From contig OY783212.1 in NCBI GenBank assembly GCA_963678705.1, positions 3,472,001 through 3,536,000 on the forward strand: a DNA stretch of 64,000 bases, read 5' to 3'. The notes below the pieces were generated by a model. It worked only from the letters and a program-made list of their open reading frames with translations. It searched no databases and was not told the DNA's origin. Made by a program: the position numbers and the translations under genes. How positions within the stretch are numbered: the stretch's first letter is position 1; each line of letters starts with the position of its first letter. Of the stretch, positions 12,610 through 24,321 are shown in pieces. This stretch comes from Panorpa germanica. Its lineage: Eukaryota; Arthropoda; Insecta; Mecoptera; Panorpidae.

Positions 12610-15600
12610 CTATCTATGCCCTTGTGTTGCATGATGGAGCATATCTACGTCTACACCTTGAATATTATAGAAGCCTAACATTGCCGCTGCTGCTGGTGGC
12701 ATGTAATTTACTAAAGGGGCCGAGTAGCCACCTTGACTAGTACCCATTTGGCCATGCGCTGGTTGGGTGTTGATCAATTGGAAATTCTAAATAAAAACAT
12801 TAGTGTAAAAACAGTACACACTAGATGCACACAATTAATAACCAGAACAAAAATTCATGTTGAACTTTACCTGTACTGCTTGTTGTAAAACGTGCTGCTG
12901 AGTTCTAGGCGCCGTAAGTGGAGTTGCTTGAACTTGTATTTGGGGCTGTGGCTGTGGCGTCACTGAGTAAGTTGAGTGGGTGTCGTCTTGGTTGAACTGT
13001 GTTGCAGACGTTTGCATTCTATGCAAAAAATAAAGAAATTGTGTTAAATGTTCAAGAATTTTACTGTTCTTAAAATAGCAAATTTAATAGTATTTATTCA
13101 TTGTAATTAAATATAAAACGTATTGAATTGTTACACCATATTTTAACAAAACTCACATGAAGCAAGGGGTAGAATTTACACAGATTGTAAATTCAGTCTC
13201 TGCATCGATGGCCTTGACCGGACTTCTTACACTGGGAGTCCTGCTGTTTAAGCAGTTACTAAATTAGTGAAATTAAACAAAAATTAAAAATATATTCTTT
13301 GATGAAATTAATATTTTGTAAATGTAGAGTTACACACGCACTAGAGCCAGGATCGTCTTTACACAAACTTGTCTTTGTTGTAAAAATATTGAGACAAAAC
13401 AATTTTATGCTTTAACAATATGTTTAACTTTCTGAACCGATTTCATACCGTATGTGTAAGGTCTTTTGTATAAAATTCTTTAGGTTAATATAACGTAAGA
13501 TTTACATAACATATGTTATTTTTCGACATACATATTTGTTTTTTTGAGTTCATACTTCATGCAACATTGTATGTTACATATTAAATTACTACATTTCTTT
13601 AAAATATTTTTGGATTTATTTAATGACAATGTAACAAAATTATGTTAATCTTATGTTAAATGTTACATTAAATATTACATGAGTTTACGTATTGTGTTTG
13701 GCAGGTAAGAATAAACTTGTGTTTAGTGCACGTCTGCACTAAATGCTAATGGTAAACAAAAACAACTGGTAAGTTGTAAGTTGATGATATTCCATTGTAA
13801 TTATTTTTATAGAAAAAGGAAAAGTATATACTTTATAATAATTTGTTTAAATGTTCGTAACTATAATTTCAATTCGATACTTATCTTAATGATCTGTTAT
13901 TTATATTTTATAGAAGAAAAGATCCTTACTACCTATCTGTCTCCTGAATGACAGGTGGGGGCACCACATCGTGCTGTACTAGTCCAATTGTACCCTGCAT
14001 GTTGTTATGTATAGTTGGAACTATATGCATCTGGTTTGCTCTGTCTGGCATTCCAGTGGGTGGAATTGTTTGCGGCTTCCGTACTGTAACACTTGTATTT
14101 ATACCTAAAATAAATAAACATTACTAAATTACGCCTAAATTCGCTTTGTAATTTACTACTAAGCAAATTTGCGATTTACCATGCCTCCTTTTCATATGTT
14201 TATTATAATTCGGCCAATTTGTAAAGTGATGTTGACATTCTAAACAAGAATAGGGTCTTTCTCCAGTATGTTGTCTTCGATGTGTCTGCAATTTAAATAC
14301 ATTTTAGTAAAAAGACAGTAAAACATTTGATCAAAAAAATGAAATTGAAAAAAACAAATTTCACCGTTAATACTCCTTTAAATCGAAAGCATTTTCCACA
14401 AAACTCGCATGTAAAGGGCATAGCTCCTGTGTGAATTCGATGATGTTCGCGCAGTGTACCCCTTTCCCGGAACTGTCGCCCACATACGTCGCATTGATGT
14501 GGTTTCAAACCGGAATGTACAGTTTCATGTTTTTTTAAACGCATCAATGTTTTAAACCTAAAAATAATAATAGTATTCTTGTAATACATTAAATATGTGT
14601 TATATTTTAGTTATTTAAAAGGAAAAGATTAATATATTGTACGGATTACAGTAAAGGAAAATACATTATATACAATTTTTGAATAAATATAAGGATGTAC
14701 GGTACGTACGCTTTTCCACAAATATCACATGCATACGGTCTAGTTGCCATGTGTGTTAGCATGTGATTGTCAAGATTTCCTTTTTGTATAAAACTCTTCC
14801 CACACTGATCGCACGTGTAATCTCTTATTCCGGTGTGTATCCTTTTATGGGCCATAAGATTAGGTTTTGTGCCAAAACGTTTAGGGCAAATATCACAATG
14901 ATATTTGTTTTTAAGTTCTTCTGGTAAGTGAGACCTCGAATGAACAATCAATGCGGATTGAACTCGAAAACCTTTTCCACACGTCCGACATATATGTGGA
15001 CGATTTTCTGAGTGGCCTGATCTATGCATTCCTAGCGCTTTTCGACTTGTATAGTACTTACTGCACATATCGCAACTGTAGAACATATTTTATGCTATAA
15101 AACGTATACAATGTTTAATTACTTAGTTTAAATTACTTAAATTGTCTTACCAAAATCTAAGATGCGTCCTGTGAGCTCTGACATGACTAACAAAAGTGTG
15201 ATATTTATTATAGGGCTTTGTGCAATCCACACATAAATATTTTGGCTGCATATGATGGTGTTCATTGTAATGAGTCCTGAAATAATGAAAATGTATATAA
15301 AAAAAAATGTAACAGGATATAAAAAATTATGATTTCGTTTATATTTTCTACAAAGCAAATTTGTAGAAGTACATACTAAATAATAATTAGATTGGCCCCA
15401 CTTTGGATTAATTTTCTAAGTACATGAAAGATATCCAATGCATATTCCTACAATACATTACCGCAAATCCATAACGCTATGATGTTTTTCACTGCAGTCC
15501 GTGCAGACCCAAGGATATGTGTCCCAATTATCTCTAGCTTTAGTCCCATTCAATGATCCATCTTCGTTACGTTCGGAATCTGACACGCCAGACAATTCAT

Positions 15601-16729
15601 CATCAGATCCTAAGTCAGGCTCGCATTCACTGTCATCTGATGGAAGCGGTTCTTTAATTTCCACTTTAATAATCTCCTGTAACATATATTGTTTGTACAT
15701 ACATTATTAAAAACAAAAATTTAAAAAAAGAATTTTATAGCTGTCGCACCTTCGTTTCTTTAATTTTATTTTTGCGTCCCTTTGGTCTACCTGGTCTTCG
15801 TTTTGGTCTTGGTTCAACTTCCTGATCATCATCATCATCTAATATGGACTCCTCCATCTTTACAGGTAAGTGACGTTTACGTTTGGAAGGAGATTTTAAC
15901 TTTTCTAGGAGATGCTTTTCATCACTTTCTTCTTTGATTTCGTGATTTTCTGAAATAATTTTACTAGAATCAGATATATTATAAAGAAATTAAAGTTTTA
16001 TGAACAATAATAGAAACAAATGTAACACATACACTACGTAATGTTATTTAAGTTTCCATTATTGTACGTTTGTTTACAGTTGTTTATTTTAAGGTCTGCT
16101 ATTTGTAACAGCACTCTTATAGTACAATATAGTGTAGTGATAATAATGAATTTTCCTCACCTATTTCGCTTAATTCAGCTTCCATAGTTTCTTATTAACA
16201 TCAGAATTACCAAAATGATTTTAGGGAAACCCCTTCCTCTAAATTTGGACAATTATTAGAAATTTAAAGGAGTGTATCTATGTACTTGTCATTCAAAACA
16301 ATTACATACTATTACAACTCATTTTTTAAACACTGACTGGGATTTATCAAATCTGGAACTGTGTTAGCAAAAAATCGGAGAAACCTAATTTACAGAAAAC
16401 CACATCACTCTCTGCAAGACTGTAGATTTATTAATTGTAAACTTCCTAACTTCCAAATTTCTTGCAGTTAAGTCCAACATAAGAAGATTACTTAATGTTT
16501 CTTGAGTACACTTAACTTGCTTTGCAAAATTCCAACTTAAGTTCAATGTATGGTAAGAATTAACACAAATATTTTGGGTAAGCGGGTTCTTATTCGTTAT
16601 CTTTATTTGAAAACACCGCAAAATTTTAGTTTCCAATTCAAGTTTCTGACCTTGGTCATCTTTTATGTTTATTAGACTTAAATGCGGTTTAATTTCAGCA
16701 CAAATGCGACATAAACTTTCGTTTCCCAT
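12610..16729 (-). CDS. ZAD-type C2H2 zinc-finger protein with ten fingers
   Basis: A probable nuclear DNA-binding protein of the insect ZAD zinc-finger class. The model exons (5' to 3', minus strand) are 16729-16492, 16190-16161, 15949-15750, 15676-15462, 15276-15151, 15075-14710, 14557-14365, 14285-14180, 14104-13933, 13018-12871 and 12786-12610. All phases agree, giving about 656 aa. Residues 1-79 form the ZAD (MGNESLCRICAE ... QNICVNSYHTL). An acidic/basic linker contains an AT-hook-like RRPGRPKGRKNK around residues 143-154. Ten C2H2 fingers follow at about residues 212-491, several joined by HTG-type linkers. The C-terminus is Gln/Pro-rich and ends HHATQGHR. I chose the ATG at 16729 because it sits five residues before the ZAD; the longer reading frame upstream has no ATG. 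The fourth ZAD zinc ligand is Ser instead of Cys. I do not recognise a specific orthologue. Confidence 0.88.
13153..13258 (-). other. Possible alternative last exon of the ZAD zinc-finger gene
   Basis: Between the ninth and tenth exons of the zinc-finger gene lies an acceptor-like site (cactaatttag) followed by an open segment. The segment continues the AG-ending phase of exon 13933-14104 and reads S-N-C-L-N-S-R-T-P-S-V-R-S-P-V-K, then ends CFM-stop. Using it would replace the Gln-rich C-terminus with a 34-residue tail. It is GC-richer than its flanks. There is no transcript evidence. Confidence 0.4.
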
Positions 16730-17620
16730 ACCGAAAACACTGCACTCTTTATCCAACTTGCTCAAAATCCATCTTTAGGATTGTTTTGTCGTATTTTTCT
16801 TTTAAAATGATTCCACTATTTTAAGAAAATGTCAAACACTAACCAAAGCCAAGCGATTTGATGCTGACTGTATTCAAAATGGCCGATTCTATTGTTGTTT
16901 TATGTGGCAGAAAAATCAATATTTGCATAATTGCTTGTATTTAAACTTGCTTTGGGGATTTAACTATTTTAATATCATTATTATTTTGTACAATTACTGC
17001 AATTGTTAACTTCTATCTGTCAACTTATATAATAAGACATTCAATGACCTAAAAAGAATTATTTATAACTTTTATCAACTTTTATCATTATTATTTAAAT
17101 TCATCTGACTTCAATGCACTCCAATGAAGGCAGACGAAAATATTGTATCTTATGAACAAACCGCTAAAGATTTATAAGTGTCTCCCTGACACCTAGTGAC
17201 TTAAAGAGTAAATTTCAGATTCTGGAACAGATTTCCTATTTTCTTTTTAATAATCAAATTGATTTGCTTTTATATTAATTTATAAATTATTAGATTTACT
17301 ATAAATGTGAAAGAGTACTTAAACTTTAAAAGGTTAATTAATTTTAACAACTGTTTGTTAACCGAAAGTCCACAAAGGCTACCAATAATATTTAATGCTA
17401 CCACTTATGGTTATATGAAAATTTTGCATGGGGTGGTGAATCTTGGATAGTGGTTATCTTGAATTTTGACAAGTTTGTAAAAATATTAAAAGTGCTATGA
17501 TGTCATTGAGTTTACGAAAATAGATCCTCTGAATAGATCTTCATAAGTGTTTATGAAAAAGGCGGTTTACAAATAAGAGGTTTTATGTAATTGACCGTCA
17601 CGAATTACATACACTTTATA
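16730..17620. promoter_or_regulatory. Divergent promoter interval between the ZAD zinc-finger gene and ACOT9
   Basis: About 890 bp separates the two start codons, which point away from each other. It must hold both promoters and 5' UTRs unless far-upstream untranslated exons exist. I see no clear TATA/initiator pair; the sequence is AT-rich with no coding potential. Confidence 0.5.
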
Positions 17621-19385
17621 ATGGCAAATTCATTTTTGAAAAATGTTACGAAAGTAATGCTAAATTATCATACAAAGATTAGTTATAAAAGGTATGTATT
17701 GTATTGTAAATTTATTTGCATTTCTTAGAAGTAATTATTTAAATTTTTGTATGACAGATCAGTTTCAGCAATACGTACATTCTCTCTGAAGCCCGAAATT
17801 GAACCTTCTAATGTAGATTCTATAGAAGATGGTATATTTTAATTTAATTCGTAAGCAATATTATTTACTTGAATGTAGCACTGACGAATTACCAATTGTT
17901 AACATTTCAGTAAGAAGAAATTTACAAAAAATGATGGGTGTTCAAACAGGATACTCGCCACTAGGTTCCATTCGAACACACCTCTTGGATTATGTTCCAA
18001 AAAGTCAAAAAGATTTGCCTGCACGTTCGATGCAGGATAGTTTTTGTTCAGCAGTTATCCCCTTGAGTAAAGATAAGGTGTTACAAGATAAGTACATGAC
18101 TTTCTTGGGACGTGTTAGACTAGGCAGGCTCATGGAAGATATGGACATATTTGCTGGTGAAGTGAATTTTCTTGGCACTAAAGTAGATTTGTTTATACAT
18201 GTTGTCTAAATTTTATTTTTGTGTAGTTTGGGTCTCCATGAAGCACATATTATTGCCAAATCTTCCCCCGGGTACGTCTATTCCCCACACTTTAGTAACA
18301 GTTCTTGTAGACAAAATTGATTTTACAGAATTCACTCCAAAGGTAAAGCAATACAATTGAATCTCTAATTGTTTTTTTTTTGGTTCTACAATTTTGATTA
18401 AGTTTATAGCCAGATGCTGACATTCGCCTTTCTGGGCATGTGAGTTGGGTTGGAAAATCTTCCATCGAAGTTGTCGTCTGGCTGGAACAAATGAGTCATG
18501 GTCATTGGAATAAAGTTACTAGGGCTTTATTTCTAATGGCAGCTAGAGATCCAACGAATACTCATGCTGCGTTTATTAATCCATTAGAACCAAAAAGTGA
18601 AGAAGAAAAAATAATATTTGCTGGCGGTGAAAGTAATGTTAACATGTAAAAGTGTTATAGTGTATTAAAAGAATTTGTTTAGATATATGATTTAATTTCA
18701 GATCGAAAGAAGCAACGTATTGAAATACAAAAGCAATCATTGTTGAAAGTAGTTCCTAACACGGAAGAGCAACATGTTATTCATCATTTGTTTCTGAGAA
18801 CAGTTGACTCACAGGATCCCAGTACCACCACAAAGAATTTACCACCTGGTACGATTTGGATGGAGAAAGCAATATTGTCCAATTTAATTTTTTCTCATCC
18901 AGAGGATAGAAATCTGCACAATAAAGTATTCGGTGGATTTCTTATGCGTCACGCTTTAGAGTTATCTTGGGCGGCTGCATACTTGCATAGGTAATTCATT
19001 CGTCTATTTCTAAGTCTTGTTTTTTTGTATGTTCAAATGAAACAGAGAATCTAATAAATGTGGTTACATTTATAGCAAATATAGACCTAAATTGGAACAC
19101 ATTAGTGATATCAGTTTCCACCATCCCGTGGATGTATCTTCATTGATTCGAATGCATGCACACGTCGTTTACACAGAGCAACAGTATGTGCAAATCGTAG
19201 TTTATGCAGAAGTTTTTGATACTCATAGCGGCTCTCACTCCACTAGCAACATGTTCCATTACACGTACTCTATACCAGACAAAGCCTTCCAGGTTATACC
19301 CCGCACGTATCAAGAAGCTATTATGTACCTTGACGGACGCAGAAAGTTTCAACATATTAAATCACTTAACACACTAGGGCGTTAA
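17621..19385 (+). CDS. ACOT9: Acyl-CoA thioesterase 9-like, mitochondrial
   Basis: This enzyme hydrolyses fatty acyl-CoA to free acid and CoA; ACOT9 family members act in mitochondria. Exons are 17621-17691, 17758-17831, 17911-18156, 18227-18342, 18410-18632, 18702-18990 and 19076-19385, giving about 442 aa, the usual family length. The N-terminus (MANSFLKNVTKVM) is basic and hydroxyl-rich, fitting a targeting peptide. The family signature VRRNLQKMMGV precedes the first HotDog fold, which includes VRLGRLMEDMD. The second HotDog, near residues 290-420, has the conserved HNKVFGGFLMRHALELSWAA helix. For exon 3, the acceptor at 17910 was chosen over earlier AG sites because it restores EDVRRNLQ. 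Introns are 66-85 nt. Nothing looks broken. Confidence 0.93.
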
Positions 19386-20025
19386 CTAGAATTCAGGTGT
19401 AGTATAATGTTGCTATAATATATTTTGTATGTGTGATATAGTTTTAACATTCTTAATTTAATATTTTGCTGGATTCATTTATTAAATATAAGTGGATAAC
19501 TTTATACTCTTTTGTGTTCATTATGTACTTAACGAATTATCGAATGTTTGCTCAAACATGTTCATTTTTAACTCCTCTTACGCTTTACTATTTAAGCACA
19601 ACTATTGGGCTAAGCCTGACCTACTCTTTTTTCAATTTAGGTGACCGGTGCTATAAACTAGAATTATTAGTTAATTATTGATTGTATAACAGATTGTTTG
19701 TATTTTTGAATCTAGTCTGTAAGTTTAATAGGCGATTCTGTTTCATTATTTTATTCATTATTAGTTTCAGCATTTATATTTGTTTTATAATTTTAAATGT
19801 ATTTATTTATTTTAATTAAAAAAAAAAACTCTGAAACAAAGTCGAAGTCTTTCAATGTTCTACATCTACCATTATTATTTGAGAAACAAATTGTATGATT
19901 GAAATTCGTAATTCATTTTTTATTTATATTTATTACAAATTCATTGGAAGTAATTTTTTTTTCAAAATTAAGTTCAGAAGCGGTTTAGAAAAAATTATAT
20001 TTGAAACTTTTGTAAATATGTGAAA
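19386..20025 (+). other. ACOT9 3' flank and upstream region of the SIAH-like gene
   Basis: AT-rich spacer of about 640 bp between two genes on the same strand. It should contain the ACOT9 3' UTR and the promoter of the next gene. The short ORF at about 19466-19681 has no support. Confidence 0.5.
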
Positions 20026-21748
20026 ATGATTTCCATCCGCCCAAATGGAGACGACATATTACGAAAATGTATTGATTGTGAGAAAATATTTTTTGCACCT
20101 TTTAAAAGATGCGGTATCCATCATATCATTTGTCCTAACTGTGGATTTCATCAGAAGGAGATACTAATGATTTTGGATCGAAACGATGCTTCTGAGATTT
20201 CTGAAAACTTTCTGAAAGAAAAATGTGAAGCAAAAGGTGAATCACCTGCTGATAGTGTATTGGTGGATGACTGTTTACGGCAATATCTTTACAAACTTTG
20301 GCAGCGACAAACCAGGTACTGTAAGTACTTTTGTGGACTGTATACAACAATTGACAAATTAATTTTGCATGAGAAAAAAGTATGCACAAAGCGGACACAG
20401 TTGACGGAGTGTCATATTGCGGACTGCCACTGGTTGGGCTATTTGAGTGGCCTAATAGATCACGTTGCTCATTTTCATTCGAAACAATTGATAGGTAAAT
20501 TACATTGAATTACGAGCGTCATTGCTTAATACCGCAATGGAAAAATTATGTAGACTGTTTATAATAACACAATGATAATACGAACATTTGTATAATTTTT
20601 GTTTTTTAGTTCAATCGCATTGCCAGGCTGAGGATGAATACATATCTCTAAATTTAGATGAACCCGTGAAGCTGTTGTTACAGTTTCAGCCATCTTACCC
20701 GACTAATAAACTCTATTGGATACGCTTATCAGTATCAGATAAACGGCGATACTTCATGATTCAGTACTTGGGAGCCTGCGGGTTCGAGATGATAACGCCA
20801 TACGATTTACAGTGTTATACGATATGGTCAGTTGCAGATTCACGCACAAAGCTAATTTCTAATATTCGAACACATACTATTGATAAATATATTTTTTCTA
20901 AAGAAATAATGGAAGCTTTTGGCATCAATATATCATCATTGGTTGGGACTGATTATTATTTGAAAGTGTTTTCACCTAAAATGACAGCAGCATTAATCAA
21001 CGAAACCATAATGCAAGAATTAAAGTGTTGCGTCTGTTTATCTGTAATGAGCAGCCCTATAGTGACCTGCGTTACGGGGCATAGCGTGTGCGAAAAATGT
21101 TCAAAGAAAGTACTCCAGTGCCCGAAATGTGAAAGGAGTTATCACAGTACTAGAAATTTTGCACTGGAAACAATAGCAGAATATGTAGAGACTACTTGTC
21201 CTTACAAAGACTTTGGTTGTCATCAGTTGTGTCTGATTAATAAACGCGATGAGCACGTGGAGCATTGTTTGTTCAGGCCGTTGTACTGCTTCATTGATTT
21301 CTGTGCATGGAGAGGAACTGTTAAATGTTTATTAAGTCATTTCCATAAGAAGCACAACCATTCGATTATTTATAATGGAAGTCTATTTAAGGCCAATTAT
21401 AAGATAAATACGGTCAGCTCGATGCTGATGTCTATTTTTGATAATATTTTTGTAATTTCATTTATTTTTACGGTGGATTACATACATTTCATATCGAAGC
21501 ATGTGAGTTACAACACAAATTTAAGTTTTCAAGCTGAAGTAAAGATAATAAATGATGATAAGGTTGTATGGAGATGTTTGCTGCCTTGCATTAAAGTATA
21601 CACAAATATTAAAGACTCTGATAAGTATGAAATAATGTCCAAAATACCAAGAAACTTCTATTTCAAAATATTTGAAAAAAAAGAAAAAATTAACTTCATT
21701 GTTAATATATACAAACTGCAAGATAGTAGCAGTGAAGTAGAAAATTAA
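20026..21748 (+). CDS. SIAH/sina-like RING protein with a duplicated architecture
   Basis: A probable E3 ubiquitin ligase or adaptor of the seven-in-absentia family. Two exons, 20026-20494 and 20610-21748, give about 535 aa. The second half has a full RING near residues 296-331 (CVCLSV ... GHSVCEKC ... CPKC). A SIAH-type zinc finger follows (CPYKDFGC ... DEHVEHC ... CAWRG ... HFHKKH), then a C-terminal sina/TRAF-like region. The first half repeats the same order: a degenerate RING at about residues 15-40 (CIDC ... GIHHIICPNC) that lacks the last CxxC pair, a SIAH finger at about 103-155 (CKYFCG ... HEKKVC ... DCHWLG ... HVAHFH), and a sina-like region. The protein is nearly twice the usual SIAH length of about 300 aa. 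The start is the ATG at 20026; an upstream in-frame GTG was not used. It converges on pbl, 2.6 kb away. Confidence 0.82.
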
Positions 21749-24321
21749 TGTTAGTTTAGAGTTTTCCAATAAACTTAATACATTTTTATAGTTTGAAGAT
21801 AAGATACGGAATAAAGCCATAATTCTATTTCCTAGTTTAGCTTATTAATTTATTATAGTATTTTCCATAGCATATAAACTTTCCGATAGACATATAACAT
21901 ACTAGTCCAAGATCACAGAACTCGAAGACCTACACCGTTTTAGCAAAACTGATATTTTGAAAATAATTAGTTTAATATGTAGAGGTCTGGCAATAATGAA
22001 TGTTGGTGTTAACCTTATTCTCTAAAACATAAATAAAAACGAACCATCATATTTTTACGCAGGGAAATGAGGTTTTACGTACCTTATGCACGTGCTACCT
22101 ATAATAGGGGCCCCGCTTTCAAACTAGCAAGTACGCATACGTTCTAAAAAACTACATATTACACTATTTCTTCGCAAAATTTCAGCTTCTAAAACAACGT
22201 TGGTCTGGGGGCTCTGGGATCTTACTCTATGCTTATTTCTTTAAATTCATGCAACATTATAATGTAGCAAAACCTAATATGATATTATAGATACTTTTAA
22301 TAACTATAAACACATTTAATAATTGAAAAGGTCTTCTTCAGAACTTTTTTGGTTCTATTAATCCGAAAGAATTTTCTATTGTAATAACAATAAAATGTGT
22401 TACAAAGCATTACATATTAGTTAATTTTTGTATATTAGATAAACCATACGTATCTGATTTTGCCGGTTATTATCTCTTTGTATCTTCTAAAAATAAAGAC
22501 ATCTTTCTATAAAGAATTGCTTATCCGCATTAGATTGAATATGAACAACCACTGGAGGTGATTACTTTACTTTTAGGTGATTGATTAAAGTCTTGAATAA
22601 CAAATAAAAATTAAAACAAACTGTATATTTTATTGTTAAAATCATTCATTCTCTTACAGATCATATATGATTATAAAGTTAATAGTATCAAATATAATTA
22701 TTGTTAATATATTTACATTATGGGGATTGTCTTGTATAAAAATAGCTTCTTTTTTGTATTATAAAATATTTTTTACTCCAAATCCAAAATTTATCACATT
22801 TAAAACATCTCTATATAATAACAGTTGGTTTTTCTTATTAGATTAAAAATTCGTGTTTCAGCACCAACATGATATTTATAGATAAGATTCATATTTCCTT
22901 TAATAATTCCTTTTAGAATTGTAATATTTGTGCGTGACCTATGTTCTTTAGGAAATTATGCTGCAAATGTATCACATGTCTGTCGACAATATTAAAATAT
23001 ACTACGTACAACATAAATAATATAGAAAAAACAATTGCTAATCGCAGAGTTCATGAATACTAAATTCAGAATTCGAAGGTATTTTAAAATTGAAAAATAG
23101 TTCATCTCTAATTACTATTACGACAGATTAACACACTTAAATGTACAACAGATGTAGAGAAAACAAAACAGTTGAATATAATGAAGAATGTGATGCAAAT
23201 CATTACTTCAACAAATTTTTAAAACTTGTTATTAGTTATTATCTATCGAAAACAATTATTTTTATGATAAGTATTAGTCATTTTTTTACACCTATTTAAA
23301 TACATATTTATAAATTTTGCACCATTAAAACTCAGTCTAAAGGAACTATTATTAATTACCAATATATTTATAAAAATTATCAACAAGTTTAAATTCTGAT
23401 GAAAATTATAGGTCTTTTTGCAGATATTGCTTGATAATATTTTTTAAAATGATTTGTTATATTCGTAAATTAAGAGATTATAACAGAATATATTAACGGA
23501 CATGAGAACAAAAATTGTATTATTCGAAGCGTATTTTTCTCACTGTAATAAATATAATAATTATATCAAACATCAATTTGGAATTTATTATGTTAAGATA
23601 TAAATAATAGAATGCACAATCTTTAAATAATCATGAATCTGTTCGTAGATTCTAACTTTATTATTAGTTTGTCTTAAATTCACTGATTCTATCTGCAATT
23701 GGAAGGAAACTTTAGCAGCGTTTCATTTAAAGTTATTATGGTAATATAAAAATACAATATTCGATTTAATATTTACAAGTGGTATGCCTATTACAATAGA
23801 CATTTTACATGTGTAATTCAGTCATAATATATGTCTTGTGAATCTTTAAAATGTCATCAGTTCTGTTCTTTAAATAAAAATTGCCTCTTGGTAATAAGTT
23901 GAGGAATCTTATTCGCGTATAGGATGTACAACCCATAACGGTGATATGCAGTATTACATTTTTAATTTTCAGTTTAAGTCCTAAAAGACTTCTTTTTATC
24001 TTTTGTAATATTTGACTTACTTAACAACATATATTTAGTATATAGCAAAATATAACATATCTAATAAAATCGAACTAATAATTCATTTCCTAAATATACT
24101 CAGATCTATGCTAAAATGTACATACACTTATGTTAAATACCTAAAAAATAATAATTAAAATATAAATATATATATATAAAAATTAGTAATATTTTAAAAA
24201 TAAAACAATGTTTAACCAGTTTCTTGCACAACTAGCATAAAATTTTGTAATTTGTTTTTCTGGTCCTAGCCGTTGAGTTTATCCTGATCAGAAGTGAAAT
24301 ATACAAAATGTAAAAATAATG
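21749..24321. other. Convergent intergenic region between the SIAH-like gene and pbl
   Basis: The two flanking genes end here from opposite strands, so both 3' UTRs lie in this 2.6 kb. It is very AT-rich. A GC-richer patch around 22080-22230 resembles a decayed repeat but has no definable ends. No gene is supported. Confidence 0.5.
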
